Of a stretch of 64,000 bases of DNA, positions 8,494 through 17,885 are shown in pieces. Origin of the DNA: CBDFNN01 sp965250215 (lineage in GTDB: Bacteria > Bacteroidota > Rhodothermia > Rhodothermales > DATKEJ01); assembly GCA_965250215.1 (NCBI GenBank), contig CBDFNN010000002.1, forward strand, positions 1-64,000, given 5' to 3'. How positions within the stretch are numbered: position 1 is the stretch's first letter; the number at the start of each line of letters is the position of its first letter. Under the pieces are notes generated by a model. The model ran no database searches. It saw only the letters and a list, made by a program, of their open reading frames with translations, and was not told where the DNA came from. The position numbers and the translations under genes are program-made.

Positions 8494-9343
8494 GGCCATC
8501 AAAACGCAGAGAACTCGCCCGTAGTCTGATCGCAGAATTCAGGATATCGGAGCGTCGGGCTTGTAGCGTTCTTTTGTTGGCTAGATCGACCTTTCAATAT
8601 CATCCTGTGGAGGGAAAGAACGAGGCGTTATTGAGGCGCATTCGGGAGATCGCGGCAACACGCGTTCGCTATGGGTACCGACGTATCTATGTGCTGCTAC
8701 GCCGCGAGGGATGGATGGTTAATAGTAAGCGGGTTTATAGGCTTTACAAGAAGGAGGGGCTCAATCTACGGAGCAAACGACCTCGTTGAAACCGGGCCAG
8801 TGCGCATCGGATGGAGCGGGTTAGCTTCGCCCACCCTCATCAGGTCTGGAGCATGGATTTTGTCTCGGACGCGCTCTACGACGGTCGCAAATTCAGGGCC
8901 TTAACTGTAGTGGATAATTTTAGTCGAAAATGCCTGGCGATCTACGCTGCCAAATCATTCAAAGGAGAGCACGTGGTAGAAATAATGTCGCGGATACACA
9001 CATGGACGGGACGAAAACCAGAACGTATACAGGTGGATAATGGGAGTGAGTTTGCAGGCAAGGCATTGGACAAGTGGGCCTACGACAACGATGTGACGCT
9101 CGACTTCTCTAGGCCTGGTACACCAACAGACAACCCTTACATGAGTCCTTCAACGGAAGCTTTCGGGACGAATGCCTGAACCTACATTGGTTCTTATCAC
9201 TAGAAGATGCACGAGAGAAAATAGAAGCCTAGAGAGAGGACTACAACAGCTACCGACCCCATCAATCACTCGGAGATATGACTCCGAACATGTACCTTGA
9301 ACAACACCTAAAAACAGCGAAATCCCTATCTAAGACTGGATGA
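8478..9343 (+). pseudogene. IS3-family OrfB, DDE transposase with stop and frameshift
   Basis: In the -1 frame relative to orfA, the product runs through RPSKRRELARSL, a HTH_21 region (RYGYRRIYVLLRREG) and the rve/DDE core: WSMDFVSDAL (first D), VDNGSEFAG (second D) and, after a frameshift, ESFNGSFRDECL (catalytic E). A TGA at 8787-8789 breaks the frame between the two domains, one base is missing at about 9139 just before the catalytic glutamate, and TAG replaces a tryptophan codon near 9229. The true tail (YRPHQSLGDMTP) ends at the TGA 9341-9343. The intact family length is about 270-290 residues. The protein cannot be made as such. Confidence 0.85.
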
Positions 9344-9467
9344 GAAATGGGGAGCAGGTCACCTTGACTAGATACTAATAGAATTATTATATTAACACAT
9401 AACGGTACAAGAATGTTCAGATAAAGGAAGCTTTGGATTAGTACCACAATTCAATTAAGGAGGAAAA

Positions 9468-12400
9468 ATGAAAAAGTTGTCTACGACAGGACGACGTATG
9501 CTTTGGGCTACGTGTGTTCTTTCTTTATCAATATTCGGAATTCATGATTCACTGATGGCTCAAGATGCAAATTTGAGTAAAGAAGTCTTGTGTGCCGACA
9601 GTAATATCAAAACGGGGAAACTATCAAAGATTGGCCATGAATTGGCCTCGATCTATTGTGACGCAGAGGAATTAAATGAACATGCGGCTCTTTTCCCACA
9701 GGCATTCAGCAATGGGACTTTCCTAGTTACGGCCGTGGCAGAAAACGGAGCCACTGGATCCCTGGAAAATGAACTTCGCGATCTCGGTGGCACCAATGTG
9801 TCATCCTACAAAAGGGTCGTCTCTGGATGGCTCCCCATTGCAGGACTGGCGTCTCTATCACAAAGCAAGTCTTTGACATTCGCTAGATTAGCGGTAGTTG
9901 AGAACGGTTCAGGAATTTCGGGTGCCTATGTACTTGCTTCTGAGGCCGTAGCTCAGCAGGTTGGTGCGGTTACGGGACAGCATGTCAAGGCACTCGGACT
10001 CGATCCGGCTGATTTGGATATTTTCACCAATGGAATTAATGGTTCCGGTGTTGAAATCGCTAGCATTTCAGATAGCTTCAATTGTCTTGGAGGCGCTGCA
10101 GGAGATGCGGCTACTGGAGATATTCCTGCGCTGGGAAGTATCTCAGTGATAGAAGTTAACAATTGTACGGGCATGGGAGATGAGATTCGAGCACTTATAC
10201 AGGTTGAATATGATTTGGCGCCTAATACAGTGCACAGAGGTGCTTCGGGATTCAATGGTTTAGCTGCGCACGCCAATTCAATTGGTGCCATGGCAACCGC
10301 TGGTGCTTCTGTAATGGCGGACGATGTATTTTGGTATGACACACCCTGGTTTCAACCAGGTATTCTTTCACAAGCTATTAATGATGCCTATACAAACGAC
10401 GACGTAGCCTTTTTCTCTCATGCTGGAAATTTCTACGACAACTCTTACGAGGCGGACTTCGTCAATAGTGGTTTTACTGGCCCTGTTTGCGGAGGTCCTC
10501 TTCACGACTTTAATCCAGGTGGAGGAGTTGACACACGGCTAAATTTCAATATTCATAACGCTGGCACGCATAATATCGGATTGCAATGGAATCAACCCTA
10601 TGCGAGTGCGGGTCCCGGTGGGTCGTCAACGGATTTCTCTCTAAACTACCATCGCTCAAATGGATCTCTCTGGTTTTGGTCGGATAACAATAATATAGGT
10701 AATGATCCTAGCGAGAGAGTATTTCGAAATGCAATTGGAGCCTCGGCGGGAGAGAGTATTTCCGTTGAGTACTGTGGCGCCGGAGGTGTGCCAACAACGC
10801 ATTTCAAAGTCATGTTCTGGACAAATGGGTGGGTCCCACTAACCGTAACCCAATACATGACCCCCGGTACTTCCACGATCCGAGGGCATTCTAATGCCGA
10901 GCATGCCCTTACAGTGGGGGGATTTAACTATTACCAATCTCCAGCATATGGATCGCCTTATGGAAAGTATGCATTCTCTTCATTCGGTGGGATTGCATTG
11001 TACTTCGACGAAAACGGGGTACCCCTTTTTCAAAATCAAGCTCCATCCGTTTTCAATAAACCAGAAGTCTTGGCGCCGACTGGTCAAAACACGACCTTTT
11101 TTGGGAACGGAGATGATGTGCGCCCAGAAGACCCAGATACTTTTCCCAATTTCTACGGGACTTCAGCTTCAGCGCCGGCAGCGGCAGGACTCGCTGCCCT
11201 CATGAGACAACTCGATCAAACGATGAGTGCTCAAGATGTCTATGATTGTATGACAAATACCGCCATCGATATGGGAGCAGGTGGATTCGATTTCGAAACA
11301 GGCCATGGATCCATAGACGGACCGGCTGCTTTGGGTTGTGCTAATGGTGATTGGAGCGAGTTGGCCAATCACACACCAGCTTTTCACATTCAGGGCCCAA
11401 GCTGTTCAGGAGCGATATTAGGAGCCACTATCTCTACAGAAACCGGTGTAGATCCAAACGTTTCTGATAGCGATGGTGTGACATTCCTTACCTCGTGGAC
11501 AGAAGGGCAGGCGGCACAAATGCAGCTTAGCGCGACAAGCGGTACCGGGACGGGCCGAGTTTCCTGCTGGGTTGACTGGAACGCCGACAACGACTTCGGC
11601 GATACGGGCGAGCAAATTTGCAATCAGACTATCGCACTGGCTGGCAACACAACATGCAACTTTACAGTGGATCCTAACGATGTGAGCTATTCGACGGGAG
11701 ACCATGCATCCGTACGATGCCGACTCTACGAAGACAGTGCTGAGACACCAGATCCCGCTGGAGCAGCAATCTGCGCCGAAGTCGAAGATCATGCAGCTGT
11801 AATCGGCGCGGATTGGGCCGATGCCCCGGATAGTCACGGCACGGATTCCACGGATGGAGGCGAAGGTGTTGGACCAAGTCACCTCATTGTGCCTACTTTG
11901 TATTTGGGTCAATGTGTTGATGCCGAAACCGATGGACAAGCTGATCCTTCAGCAGATGGCGACGACAATGCTGTCAGCGCAACAACGGATGGAACTTGTG
12001 TTGCTGGTGAGGACGAGGACGGTCTTGATGACGAATCCCAGCTTGATGGAATGGTGCCAGGCGTCCAACGATGCCTAGATATCACATCTAGTGGTGCAGG
12101 TCTACTTGATGCGTGGATTGACTTCAATGCGAACGGCGTATTCGATCATCCAGCTGAGCAGATATTTGCATCGCAATCACTTAGCAGTGGAAGCCAAAAT
12201 CTATGTTTTACTCCTCCTAGTACCATGCCACCAGCCGTCCGGTTTGCGCGATTCCGACTCTCAAGCGCGGGAGCTCTGCTACCTACCGGTCCTGCGCTGG
12301 ATGGAGAAGTTGAAGACTATTTCGCTTCTCAATCTTTGCCAGTTGAATTGACATACTTCAACGCTGACCTCGATGGTCGATCTGTTGAACTCAGTTGGGA

Positions 12401-12899
12401 AACCAAGAGCGAGAGCAACAATGCCGGTTTCGAAGTACAGCATGCTTGGGGGCAGGAAGGATTCGAAACTATGACCTTCATAGAGGGACGCGGCTCAAGC
12501 CTTGAAGCAACTCAGTACCAGTCTCGAATGGATGATTTGAGTCCTGGAATCCACAACTTTAGGTTGAAGCAAATTGATTTGGACGGAAGTTTCAACTACA
12601 GCAGTGTAGTCGAAGTGGATGTAGACTTCCCGGGAGAATTCTTGTTGGAGGCTGCCTATCCGAATCCTTTCAATCCGAGTACAACTATTCGCTTTACTTC
12701 AAAAGACACAGAAAGCGTTAGTTTAGAACTGTACGATTTGACTGGAAAACTCGTGAAGGTCCTCTTCGATGGAGAGCTGACAGCTGGTGAGACCCAATCA
12801 ATTCGAATCGACGGCTCGGCTTTAAATAGTGGGAGTTATTTGGTCCGTTTGATTGGCCCTAGTTTCCAAGGAACGGAGCAAATAGTACTTATCAAATAG
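9468..12899 (+). CDS. Secreted subtilisin-like (S8/S53-like) protease with GEVED and sorting domains
   Basis: 1143 residues with a signal peptide (1-31, cleavage at LMAQ). The peptidase domain covers about 190-620: the aspartate region is GVEIASISDSFN (Asp about 201), the oxyanion region FFSHAGNFY, and the nucleophile lies in FYGTSASAPAAAG (Ser566). The usual HG histidine motif is absent; at its place is GDEIRALIQVEYDLAP with Glu239, as in S53-like relatives. Two GEVED modules follow (about 660-770 and 783-960, the second ending GEVEDYF), then a linker and a sorting module (about 1060-1143) with YPNPFNPST and LYDLTGKLV. It probably cuts proteins or peptides outside the cell. A strong Shine-Dalgarno (AAGGAGG, 9457-9463) precedes the start, unusual for this window, and a terminator follows. 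Confidence 0.88.
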   Translation: MKKLSTTGRRMLWATCVLSLSIFGIHDSLMAQDANLSKEVLCADSNIKTGKLSKIGHELASIYCDAEELNEHAALFPQAFSNGTFLVTAVAENGATGSLENELRDLGGTNVSSYKRVVSGWLPIAGLASLSQSKSLTFARLAVVENGSGISGAYVLASEAVAQQVGAVTGQHVKALGLDPADLDIFTNGINGSGVEIASISDSFNCLGGAAGDAATGDIPALGSISVIEVNNCTGMGDEIRALIQVEYDLAPNTVHRGASGFNGLAAHANSIGAMATAGASVMADDVFWYDTPWFQPGILSQAINDAYTNDDVAFFSHAGNFYDNSYEADFVNSGFTGPVCGGPLHDFNPGGGVDTRLNFNIHNAGTHNIGLQWNQPYASAGPGGSSTDFSLNYHRSNGSLWFWSDNNNIGNDPSERVFRNAIGASAGESISVEYCGAGGVPTTHFKVMFWTNGWVPLTVTQYMTPGTSTIRGHSNAEHALTVGGFNYYQSPAYGSPYGKYAFSSFGGIALYFDENGVPLFQNQAPSVFNKPEVLAPTGQNTTFFGNGDDVRPEDPDTFPNFYGTSASAPAAAGLAALMRQLDQTMSAQDVYDCMTNTAIDMGAGGFDFETGHGSIDGPAALGCANGDWSELANHTPAFHIQGPSCSGAILGATISTETGVDPNVSDSDGVTFLTSWTEGQAAQMQLSATSGTGTGRVSCWVDWNADNDFGDTGEQICNQTIALAGNTTCNFTVDPNDVSYSTGDHASVRCRLYEDSAETPDPAGAAICAEVEDHAAVIGADWADAPDSHGTDSTDGGEGVGPSHLIVPTLYLGQCVDAETDGQADPSADGDDNAVSATTDGTCVAGEDEDGLDDESQLDGMVPGVQRCLDITSSGAGLLDAWIDFNANGVFDHPAEQIFASQSLSSGSQNLCFTPPSTMPPAVRFARFRLSSAGALLPTGPALDGEVEDYFASQSLPVELTYFNADLDGRSVELSWETKSESNNAGFEVQHAWGQEGFETMTFIEGRGSSLEATQYQSRMDDLSPGIHNFRLKQIDLDGSFNYSSVVEVDVDFPGEFLLEAAYPNPFNPSTTIRFTSKDTESVSLELYDLTGKLVKVLFDGELTAGETQSIRIDGSALNSGSYLVRLIGPSFQGTEQIVLIK

Positions 12900-12912
12900 T
12901 GAATTGAAGCGG

Positions 12913-12950
12913 GGTACCAAGGGGTAGTTCACCTGCCCTTTGGTACTTTT
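12913..12950 (+). terminator. Rho-independent terminator after the protease gene
   Basis: A stem of about 10-11 pairs (GTACCAAGGG against CCCTTTGGTAC, one bulge) with a 12-base loop is followed by TTTTCT. It begins 14 bases after the protease stop codon. The stem is symmetrical, but the T-run is only on the plus side. Confidence 0.75.
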
Positions 12951-13785
12951 CTATATTCATTCGAATTCTGCGCTACGAAACTAATCTTCCACCGAATAAC
13001 TTGACCAAAGTCTTTGGGAGTATTTGATTATGTCCGCCATAGAATATGCCATATTTGAGTCCCTTTTTCGAGTTTGGTCTGCAGCTGCCAACAGACCACT
13101 GAAAGCCTTTCTCTAGTGCGAATGGATCATGGCCCAGCTAATTCTTGATGACTGAAAGCCTGTTCGAGTTCTTCTAGTTGACATACTCCGGCAGATCAGA
13201 TCGGAGCTGGGAGACTCTGAGGTGACCCCTACAATGACTCTGTAAAAGCACCTATACCAGCTTCTGATCCGTAATAAATTAGGGGCATATCGAATAATGT
13301 GGCCTTATCGGTATTTGATTGAGATTCCATCCACCGTCCTCTGCTGGAAAACGAGGGTAACAACATCCTTTATACTTGCCTCCTCAATAAAGGGAATCGA
13401 CTAGTCACGGGTCTTTGTGAAATACAAGAGCGTTGGGAGCAGACAAATTTCATGAGGCCCAGACTCCAACAACTGGGTTACACCCGAATAATATCGAATA
13501 TGCTGTTGAGGTTGAAGTGGGTCTTTCTCATTTTCAGGTTCGGCAACGTCGACCTGTCCTAATTCTTTCTTTTGAAATTGCGAAGCTCGTAAGTCGGATC
13601 TGTGATCGATTAATAGCCTATTTATCCCATATGGAAATAGCCTACAAGCCCAAAAAATAATGGTATCTATGGGACATGCGGCTAGGCAATTGAAGTAATA
13701 CCTTTTCAACACGCAATTCATTGATGCGCCGTTGTTTGACCGCCAACTGCTGTCGCACATATGAGAAGTAAGTTAGAAACGGGTT
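12951..13785. other. Non-coding stretch, no gene recognised
   Basis: Several open frames of 75-120 codons exist on both strands but none has a family motif. One plus-strand frame from about 13345 to 13562 (LLNKGNRLVTGL, then LQQLGYTRII) has protein-like composition and could be the remnant of a gene, yet lacks a start codon and a known relative. The string ACTGAAAGCCT occurs twice near 13095 and 13150. Confidence 0.35.
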
Positions 13786-14454
13786 ATGTCAGAAAAATCT
13801 TACGATCTAGGCGAAGTACCAGAACATCCTTTTGAGACTCGCAAACAGACAGTATTCCCTACGATTGCAACACAGTGGAACCGTCCCCTAGTTCATTTTT
13901 TTGGAATAATTATTGGCGCAGCCGTTCTAATGGCTGGTAGTACATGGGCAATAGCATATAATCTCAGAATAGAACCACTAAAGGAAGAAATTGAACGATA
14001 CCAGGGAATATCGAACCAACTGGATACGATAGTAGCTCTAAAAGTTATTGTTGCCGACTTAGAGAGAATAATATATACCCAGAAGACCATGATGATGGAC
14101 TCTCTCTGTTTGAATATCGGAGAGGTGTCAATTCCTTCAACATTGAATACGTCGCCAGAGAGAAGGCGAGATCTTGAGATTGAAATATCCAAGCTAATTA
14201 GCCGAGGGGATAGCCTGGGGTCCATGAATCCGCAGGACGACCTTACCTTTTCACAATTTTCGCTCTGGAGAAATGATGCCAAGGCTGTCTTGAGCAACTT
14301 TGGGGGAGATTTGGGAGATCTATACAGAAAGGAATTCGAACAGAGTACTCGACTCAAATTTGAAAACTACCCTCGACTTCCATCAACCATAGCTTCTGGG
14401 TTGCAAGTATTAAAGAAAGCTAGGATAGTTGCGAATACTCGGTTACGACCATAG
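13786..14454 (+). CDS. Single-pass membrane protein of unknown function
   Basis: 222 residues. The first ~33 are polar and likely cytoplasmic, a hydrophobic segment at about 34-56 (FFGIIIGAAVLMAGSTWAIAY) crosses the membrane, and the rest is helical and charged, with a coiled-coil-like stretch at about 60-95 (EPLKEEIERYQG) and more heptad-like parts at 125-150. No catalytic or binding motif was recognised. It is alone on its strand, with truncated genes in the opposite direction after it. The coding quality (long frame, no stops, sensible topology) supports a real gene. Confidence 0.6.
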   Translation: MSEKSYDLGEVPEHPFETRKQTVFPTIATQWNRPLVHFFGIIIGAAVLMAGSTWAIAYNLRIEPLKEEIERYQGISNQLDTIVALKVIVADLERIIYTQKTMMMDSLCLNIGEVSIPSTLNTSPERRRDLEIEISKLISRGDSLGSMNPQDDLTFSQFSLWRNDAKAVLSNFGGDLGDLYRKEFEQSTRLKFENYPRLPSTIASGLQVLKKARIVANTRLRP

Positions 14455-14505
14455 AACGCTTCCAAACAACCTTCAAACATTATGAAAAGAACATTTCTCA
14501 AGACG

Positions 14506-14703
14506 CTATTTGGGCTTTTGGGGCAGAATCGAGGTGGGCATAAACCGCTTATCGTTGTAGTTGATGATAGAAAAAGAGTAGAGGATTGTACTCCGGTCCC
14601 GAGAGCGATTGGCGCTTGTGCGCAATAGTAATCCCACTACGAATCCGCTGACGAAAAATACTACTCCAACCAAATGAAGAAAAACGAAGAGATGGTAAAC
14701 CAT
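14506..14703 (-). pseudogene. DUF2269-like membrane protein, C-terminally truncated
   Basis: The first 55 residues read FLHLVGVVFFVSGFVVGLLL followed by NRSRDRSTILYSF and NDKRF, which fits the start of DUF2269-type integral membrane proteins (a first membrane helix, then an RSRD pattern). These proteins normally have about 150 residues and several more helices; here the frame stops after 65. Its ATG overlaps the stop codon of the upstream SDR gene (TAATG), so the two were a coupled pair. Confidence 0.5.
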
Positions 14704-15251
14704 TAGAAAATGATGCTATATATTAGATAAAGTGCGAGGATGGGATAAAACCATTTCCACAGCATGAAGTCACCCAGGCGGATCCAGATTGCATTTACCC
14801 TGGTCAGCAGACCGACGAATAAAGGAAAGGTTCGTACCGGTAGTCTCAACCAAATACAGTAACCAATTTGCCCGGCCGTTGCCGCTGCAGATAATTTCGG
14901 AGAGTATCGTATTAAAGGAGAGAGTAGTTCTTTCGGCATGGTCTCCTCATTCGCAAAGTCCGTTTTTATGCTTCCTGGATGTACGCAGGACACGTAGACC
15001 TTTGAGCCTAACAGTTCACGGTGTAGCGATTCGGATAACCCGGTTAAAGCAAACTTGGATGCGCTGTACCCGTTCGACATCGCCGTTCCAAATTTTCCAG
15101 CAGCAGAGGAGACGTTTACGATGTGCCCGCTTCCTCGCCTTCGCATTTCCGGCAACACGCATCGAGTCCAGTGAAAGACACCCCAGTAGTTTATGTCCAT
15201 CATAGCGCGGTGCTCGGTCTCGCTAATCTGGAGAAATGGTTTCCTGATTCG
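14703..15251 (-). pseudogene. Short-chain dehydrogenase, N-terminally truncated
   Basis: The open frame from the stop at 15252-15254 downward, and the ATG at 15201-15203 inside it, give the second half of an SDR-family oxidoreductase: the MMDINYWGVFHWT helix, the catalytic serine in HIVNVSSAAG, the YSASK catalytic tyrosine and lysine, and VHPGSIKTDF. The N-terminal dinucleotide-binding part with the TGxxxGIG motif is absent, so NAD(P)H binding is not possible. The final 50 residues are hydrophobic, with a membrane-like tail. It was co-transcribed with the DUF2269-like gene after it. Both genes are cut at opposite ends, so a segment of a once longer operon remains here. Confidence 0.75.
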
Positions 15252-15302
15252 TCATGTGGGTCCCCGCCCTATCGTGATCTTTCATTTCTGCAAACCCTCA
15301 CG

Positions 15303-15424
15303 CAAAAGGATTCGATACCCTGAGTCTTCGATGCTCTCTTAATCGTGGCGAAAAACCACACCCCAGGAGCTATTACAGTCCGCACAAAAAGGGATACGAT
15401 ATCCTTGGGTCTTAGATGCTTCCT
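15303..15424 (+). repeat. Imperfect direct repeat, two copies of about 38 bp
   Basis: The sequence from 15303 to 15339 (CAAAAGGATTCGATACCCTG and on to CGATGCTCTCT) returns at 15385-15424 in a diverged form (CAAAAAGGGATACGATATCC and on to AGATGCTTCCT). The two units are 82 bases apart. They lie directly upstream of the broken SDR gene, at the deletion edge, and may be recombination scars or a protein-binding site. Confidence 0.45.
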
Positions 15425-15688
15425 GTACGCAGAAACAGGAGGGCTCTCTATCAAGTACCGATAATTTATTATTATCGACTTGTTATCGGAGGACCTGATC
15501 ATGGCTTTTGTCATTCAGAAAGGGGGCGTCGAGCCATAGGAACCTACTCGAAGTACAGTCTCCTGATGTGGTTCATTCTGATTTTGATTGGAAAGTACCT
15601 AATGAAGATTAGCGATTTTTCCGCGAGAACCTTTAATCTGAGCCAAAGTCTAATCTAACCCGATACAAACAGAGACTAGGTAGCAAAA

Positions 15689-15952
15689 ATGGTCTTGAAA
15701 GACATTTCTATTACGGAAAAACAGGGCCAGTGGATTAAGGCTCAAATTGAGGCTGGTGTTTTCGAAAGTGAGGATGAATTAGTTCGAGAGCTGATAAAGG
15801 AACGCCAACTTACAAGCAAAGAATCTAAGGCTACGATAGAGGCGATATCCAAAGAACTACGAATAGGCGAGAAAAGCGGAATCAGCGCTAGCTCTGAAGA
15901 CGATATCTGGAGTCGAATAGAGGCACGTCGCCAAGCGGCAGACAATGCCTAA
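15689..15952 (+). CDS. parD: ParD-like antitoxin
   Basis: An 87-residue protein with the ribbon-helix-helix start of ParD/CopG antitoxins: ISITEKQGQWIKAQIEAG, then a FESEDELVRELIKERQ helix. The C-terminal acidic half would wrap and block the toxin. ParD represses its own promoter through the N-terminal domain, and the toxin acts as co-repressor. It overlaps the toxin gene by 8 bases, the standard arrangement. Length and gene order are normal for the family. Confidence 0.88.
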   Translation: MVLKDISITEKQGQWIKAQIEAGVFESEDELVRELIKERQLTSKESKATIEAISKELRIGEKSGISASSEDDIWSRIEARRQAADNA

Positions 15953-16229
15953 ATACTCGTTGACGCGATCCGCAGAAGTAGATCTTCTTTCTATTTCGAT
16001 CTATGGCGATGAGCAATTCGGTCCGGCTCAGTCGGACATTTACCTAAAGAGACTGTTCGAGCGCTTTTCAGAGCTAGCACTACATCCCTTGCACTTTCCT
16101 AAGGTCGATCAATACGGAAGTGGATACAGAAAAAGCGTTTGCGGTTCACACTCTATTTACTACAGAACTGGCGGCGATGGAGTCGTTATTGTTAGGATTC
16201 TTGGAAGGCAGGATATTTCCACACTCTAA
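15945..16229 (+). CDS. parE: ParE-like toxin
   Basis: A 94-residue protein of the RelE/ParE superfamily. It begins YSLTRSAEVDLLSISIYG, has a central LFERFSELALHPLHFPKV helix and loop, and ends in IYYRTGGDGVVIVRILGRQD, the usual last two strands. ParE poisons DNA gyrase, whereas RelE cuts mRNA on the ribosome; the ParD partner favours the gyrase type. Such pairs stabilise plasmids by killing cells that lose them. Intact, with the normal short overlap to parD. Confidence 0.88.
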   Translation: MPKYSLTRSAEVDLLSISIYGDEQFGPAQSDIYLKRLFERFSELALHPLHFPKVDQYGSGYRKSVCGSHSIYYRTGGDGVVIVRILGRQDISTL

Positions 16230-16355
16230 TATTCCAATAATGTAGTATTATCGGAATATGATGATACGTATTAGATGCAACATATTTAGTGGTTTACGTG
16301 TCTAATATATTGCAACTAATAAGACGACTCCCATTGTCAATAAATCAATCGAACC

Positions 16356-16757
16356 ATGAAGAAAATACTACTTCTATTCGTTGTTCTTCTCATATCATGC
16401 GACTCCGGTGATACACAATATGAGCATCCCGAGGCCGACCTATCGTTCGTGGGTAGATTCACACATATACCGGAGGATGATCTAGCAGCGCTTCATGGGG
16501 TGAACCTCGTTCACAGAGGATTCGCTAACGGGTCATTTGATAAATACTATATGGTTTATGTCATCACTGGAATCTATAATCCTTACGTCCTTAATTGTCA
16601 GTTAAGAGAACAAAACAAACTGACCTGTGATGAAGATGGAGATCCTTCGACAAGTGACGAATTTACAGGAATGGTATTATCGCTTCATAACAACAACACT
16701 GAGCTTCGAATAACCGGCCTCGGTGTTGCAGACGGGAAAATCTTCCTCAAAGAGTAA
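16356..16757 (+). CDS. Small lipoprotein of unknown function
   Basis: 133 residues with a lipoprotein signal peptide: MKK, a hydrophobic core of LLLFVVLL, then a lipobox ending LLISC with Cys15 as the lipidated residue. The rest (about 118 residues) is likely outside the membrane, beta-rich and with two further cysteines (about 90 and 99) that may form a disulfide. No family motif recognised. It stands between the toxin-antitoxin pair and the nuclease gene, on the same strand as both. Confidence 0.65.
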   Translation: MKKILLLFVVLLISCDSGDTQYEHPEADLSFVGRFTHIPEDDLAALHGVNLVHRGFANGSFDKYYMVYVITGIYNPYVLNCQLREQNKLTCDEDGDPSTSDEFTGMVLSLHNNNTELRITGLGVADGKIFLKE

Positions 16758-16808
16758 CTTTCAATGGATCGATGTAATGACCGCCTCTAAGCACCAGAAA
16801 AGACGCTC

Positions 16809-17327
16809 ATGAATCGATCTAGCTTTCTTTTAGTTTGCCTCAGCTCACTTCTTTTTGTGCGTCCTGGCTTCTCTCAGGAGCTCATAACGTGTAAGCGTGT
16901 TATCGACGGAGACACCATCGTTCTGTCGGACCGGACTGTTGTTCGTCTAATAGGTATCGACGCACCAGAGTCCTACGATTCAGAAAAGCTCGAGCGGGAT
17001 AGTAGAAGATCAAATCGGGACAAAGCAGCCATCCAACAACTCGGCAAATTATCGGCCATCTATGCTAGATCACTCTGTCTTGGCAAGCCCGTGTTTCTGG
17101 TATACGACCTTGTTAATGTTGCGATCAATCACAAAGACAAATACGGTCGAACTTTAGCTTATGTATACGTCCCAGGACATGGCCCTGTTAGTGTCAATGA
17201 ATTGATGATTGCATCTGGCCACGCCAAGGCCTATACCGTCTTTCCCTTCGGAAAAGCACAACGGTTTATCCATCTCGATCGGGAGGCTAGACGGATGAAT
17301 TTGGGTCTTTGGAATATTAGCAATTGA
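16809..17327 (+). CDS. Secreted staphylococcal-type thermonuclease
   Basis: 172 residues with a signal peptide (1-22, GFSQ). The SNase domain fills the rest: CKRVIDGDTIVL holds the calcium-binding Asp, VVRLIGIDAPES the first catalytic Arg, DKYGRTLAYVYV the second Arg, and ELMIASGHAKAY the closing helix. At the place of the general base Glu (GVEKYG in the model nuclease), this protein has IQQLGK, so a glutamine; that change is common in secreted plasmid-borne relatives. The enzyme cuts DNA or RNA outside the inner membrane. Plasmids often carry such genes close to transfer functions. Full-length, with no partner gene overlapping. Confidence 0.88.
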   Translation: MNRSSFLLVCLSSLLFVRPGFSQELITCKRVIDGDTIVLSDRTVVRLIGIDAPESYDSEKLERDSRRSNRDKAAIQQLGKLSAIYARSLCLGKPVFLVYDLVNVAINHKDKYGRTLAYVYVPGHGPVSVNELMIASGHAKAYTVFPFGKAQRFIHLDREARRMNLGLWNISN

Positions 17328-17397
17328 CCTTCTGTGTGTCGAGGCAGTACAATACCCGATCTCTGTCAGTTCATGGGTAAATAATTTTATAACAAAG

Positions 17398-17640
17398 ATG
17401 CTTTGCTCCAGGTGTTATGAAGTAGATGCTGTAGAAGGGCAGCCTCGATGTGCAAAATGCGAGAGGAAACGCGAAGTCAATTTCGCTCGGCATAACATTG
17501 CTGAAATCCTGAATTCCACAATGCCAACTCGGCCTTTCTACGAACCAGCTGAATTATTAAAGTCCATCGATGGGCTATCCCAAAAAGCGCTCGAACAACT
17601 GCTAACCTTCGCTCTCCTTTGCCAAGAGGATCTAGGTTAG
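17398..17640 (+). CDS. Small zinc-ribbon-like protein
   Basis: 80 residues. The first 25 contain a CSRC pair and a CAKC pair separated by 12 residues, a typical zinc ribbon. The rest is helical with a FYEPAELLKSI stretch. Proteins of this shape bind nucleic acids or other proteins; no specific function can be given. It is the last rightward gene before the leader repeat and could belong to either neighbour group. Confidence 0.5.
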   Translation: MLCSRCYEVDAVEGQPRCAKCERKREVNFARHNIAEILNSTMPTRPFYEPAELLKSIDGLSQKALEQLLTFALLCQEDLG

Positions 17641-17885
17641 AAGGAGTAATTCCACCGCAAAAAGTAAGTTCGTCATGATTATCGAAGTGCTTCTTTGATC
17701 AGTCGATCAATAATCCCGCCTATCTTTAAATGCCGGTGTCCTTAATAGGGTAGCGTCCACAATCGTGTAAAAAAGCACGCTAAGGATTTAAGTGTTCGGC
17801 CCGTCACCTCGTCTTATTTGATCGGATCGCCCCAATTCATACACCCATCGATGTAGATAGGTGTCGCCTTTCGGTCTGTCTTTAG
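17641..17885. other. Non-coding; weak upstream match to the second leader copy
   Basis: No gene. Near 17805 the bases CCGTCACCTCGTCTTATTTG resemble 20654-20676 upstream of the second leader, so the duplicated control region may extend further, with a divergent spacer between. Confidence 0.35.

Larger units (their letters stand above)
8148..9361 (+). mobile_element. IS3-family element, IS407-like group, decayed
   Basis: The ends are inverted: TGACCTGCTCCCCA at 8148 and its reverse complement ending at 9361, both typical of the IS407 group. Total length of about 1214 bp and the two overlapping genes orfA/orfB fit as well. orfB has an in-frame stop, a one-base deletion and a second stop, so the copy is dead. 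No 3-4 bp target duplication is visible next to the ends (GTAT on the left, CCTT on the right), which again points to an old or rearranged insertion. Confidence 0.85.

Noticed and set aside
11418..11939. 173-codon reverse ORF inside the protease gene
   Set aside because: Antisense of the GEVED region with a Cys/Arg/Ser-rich composition typical of shadows; the forward frame is clearly the gene.
13401..13760. 119-residue reverse ORF
   Set aside because: Composition rich in Cys, Trp and Arg without structure, no start signal and no recognised relative; more likely chance.
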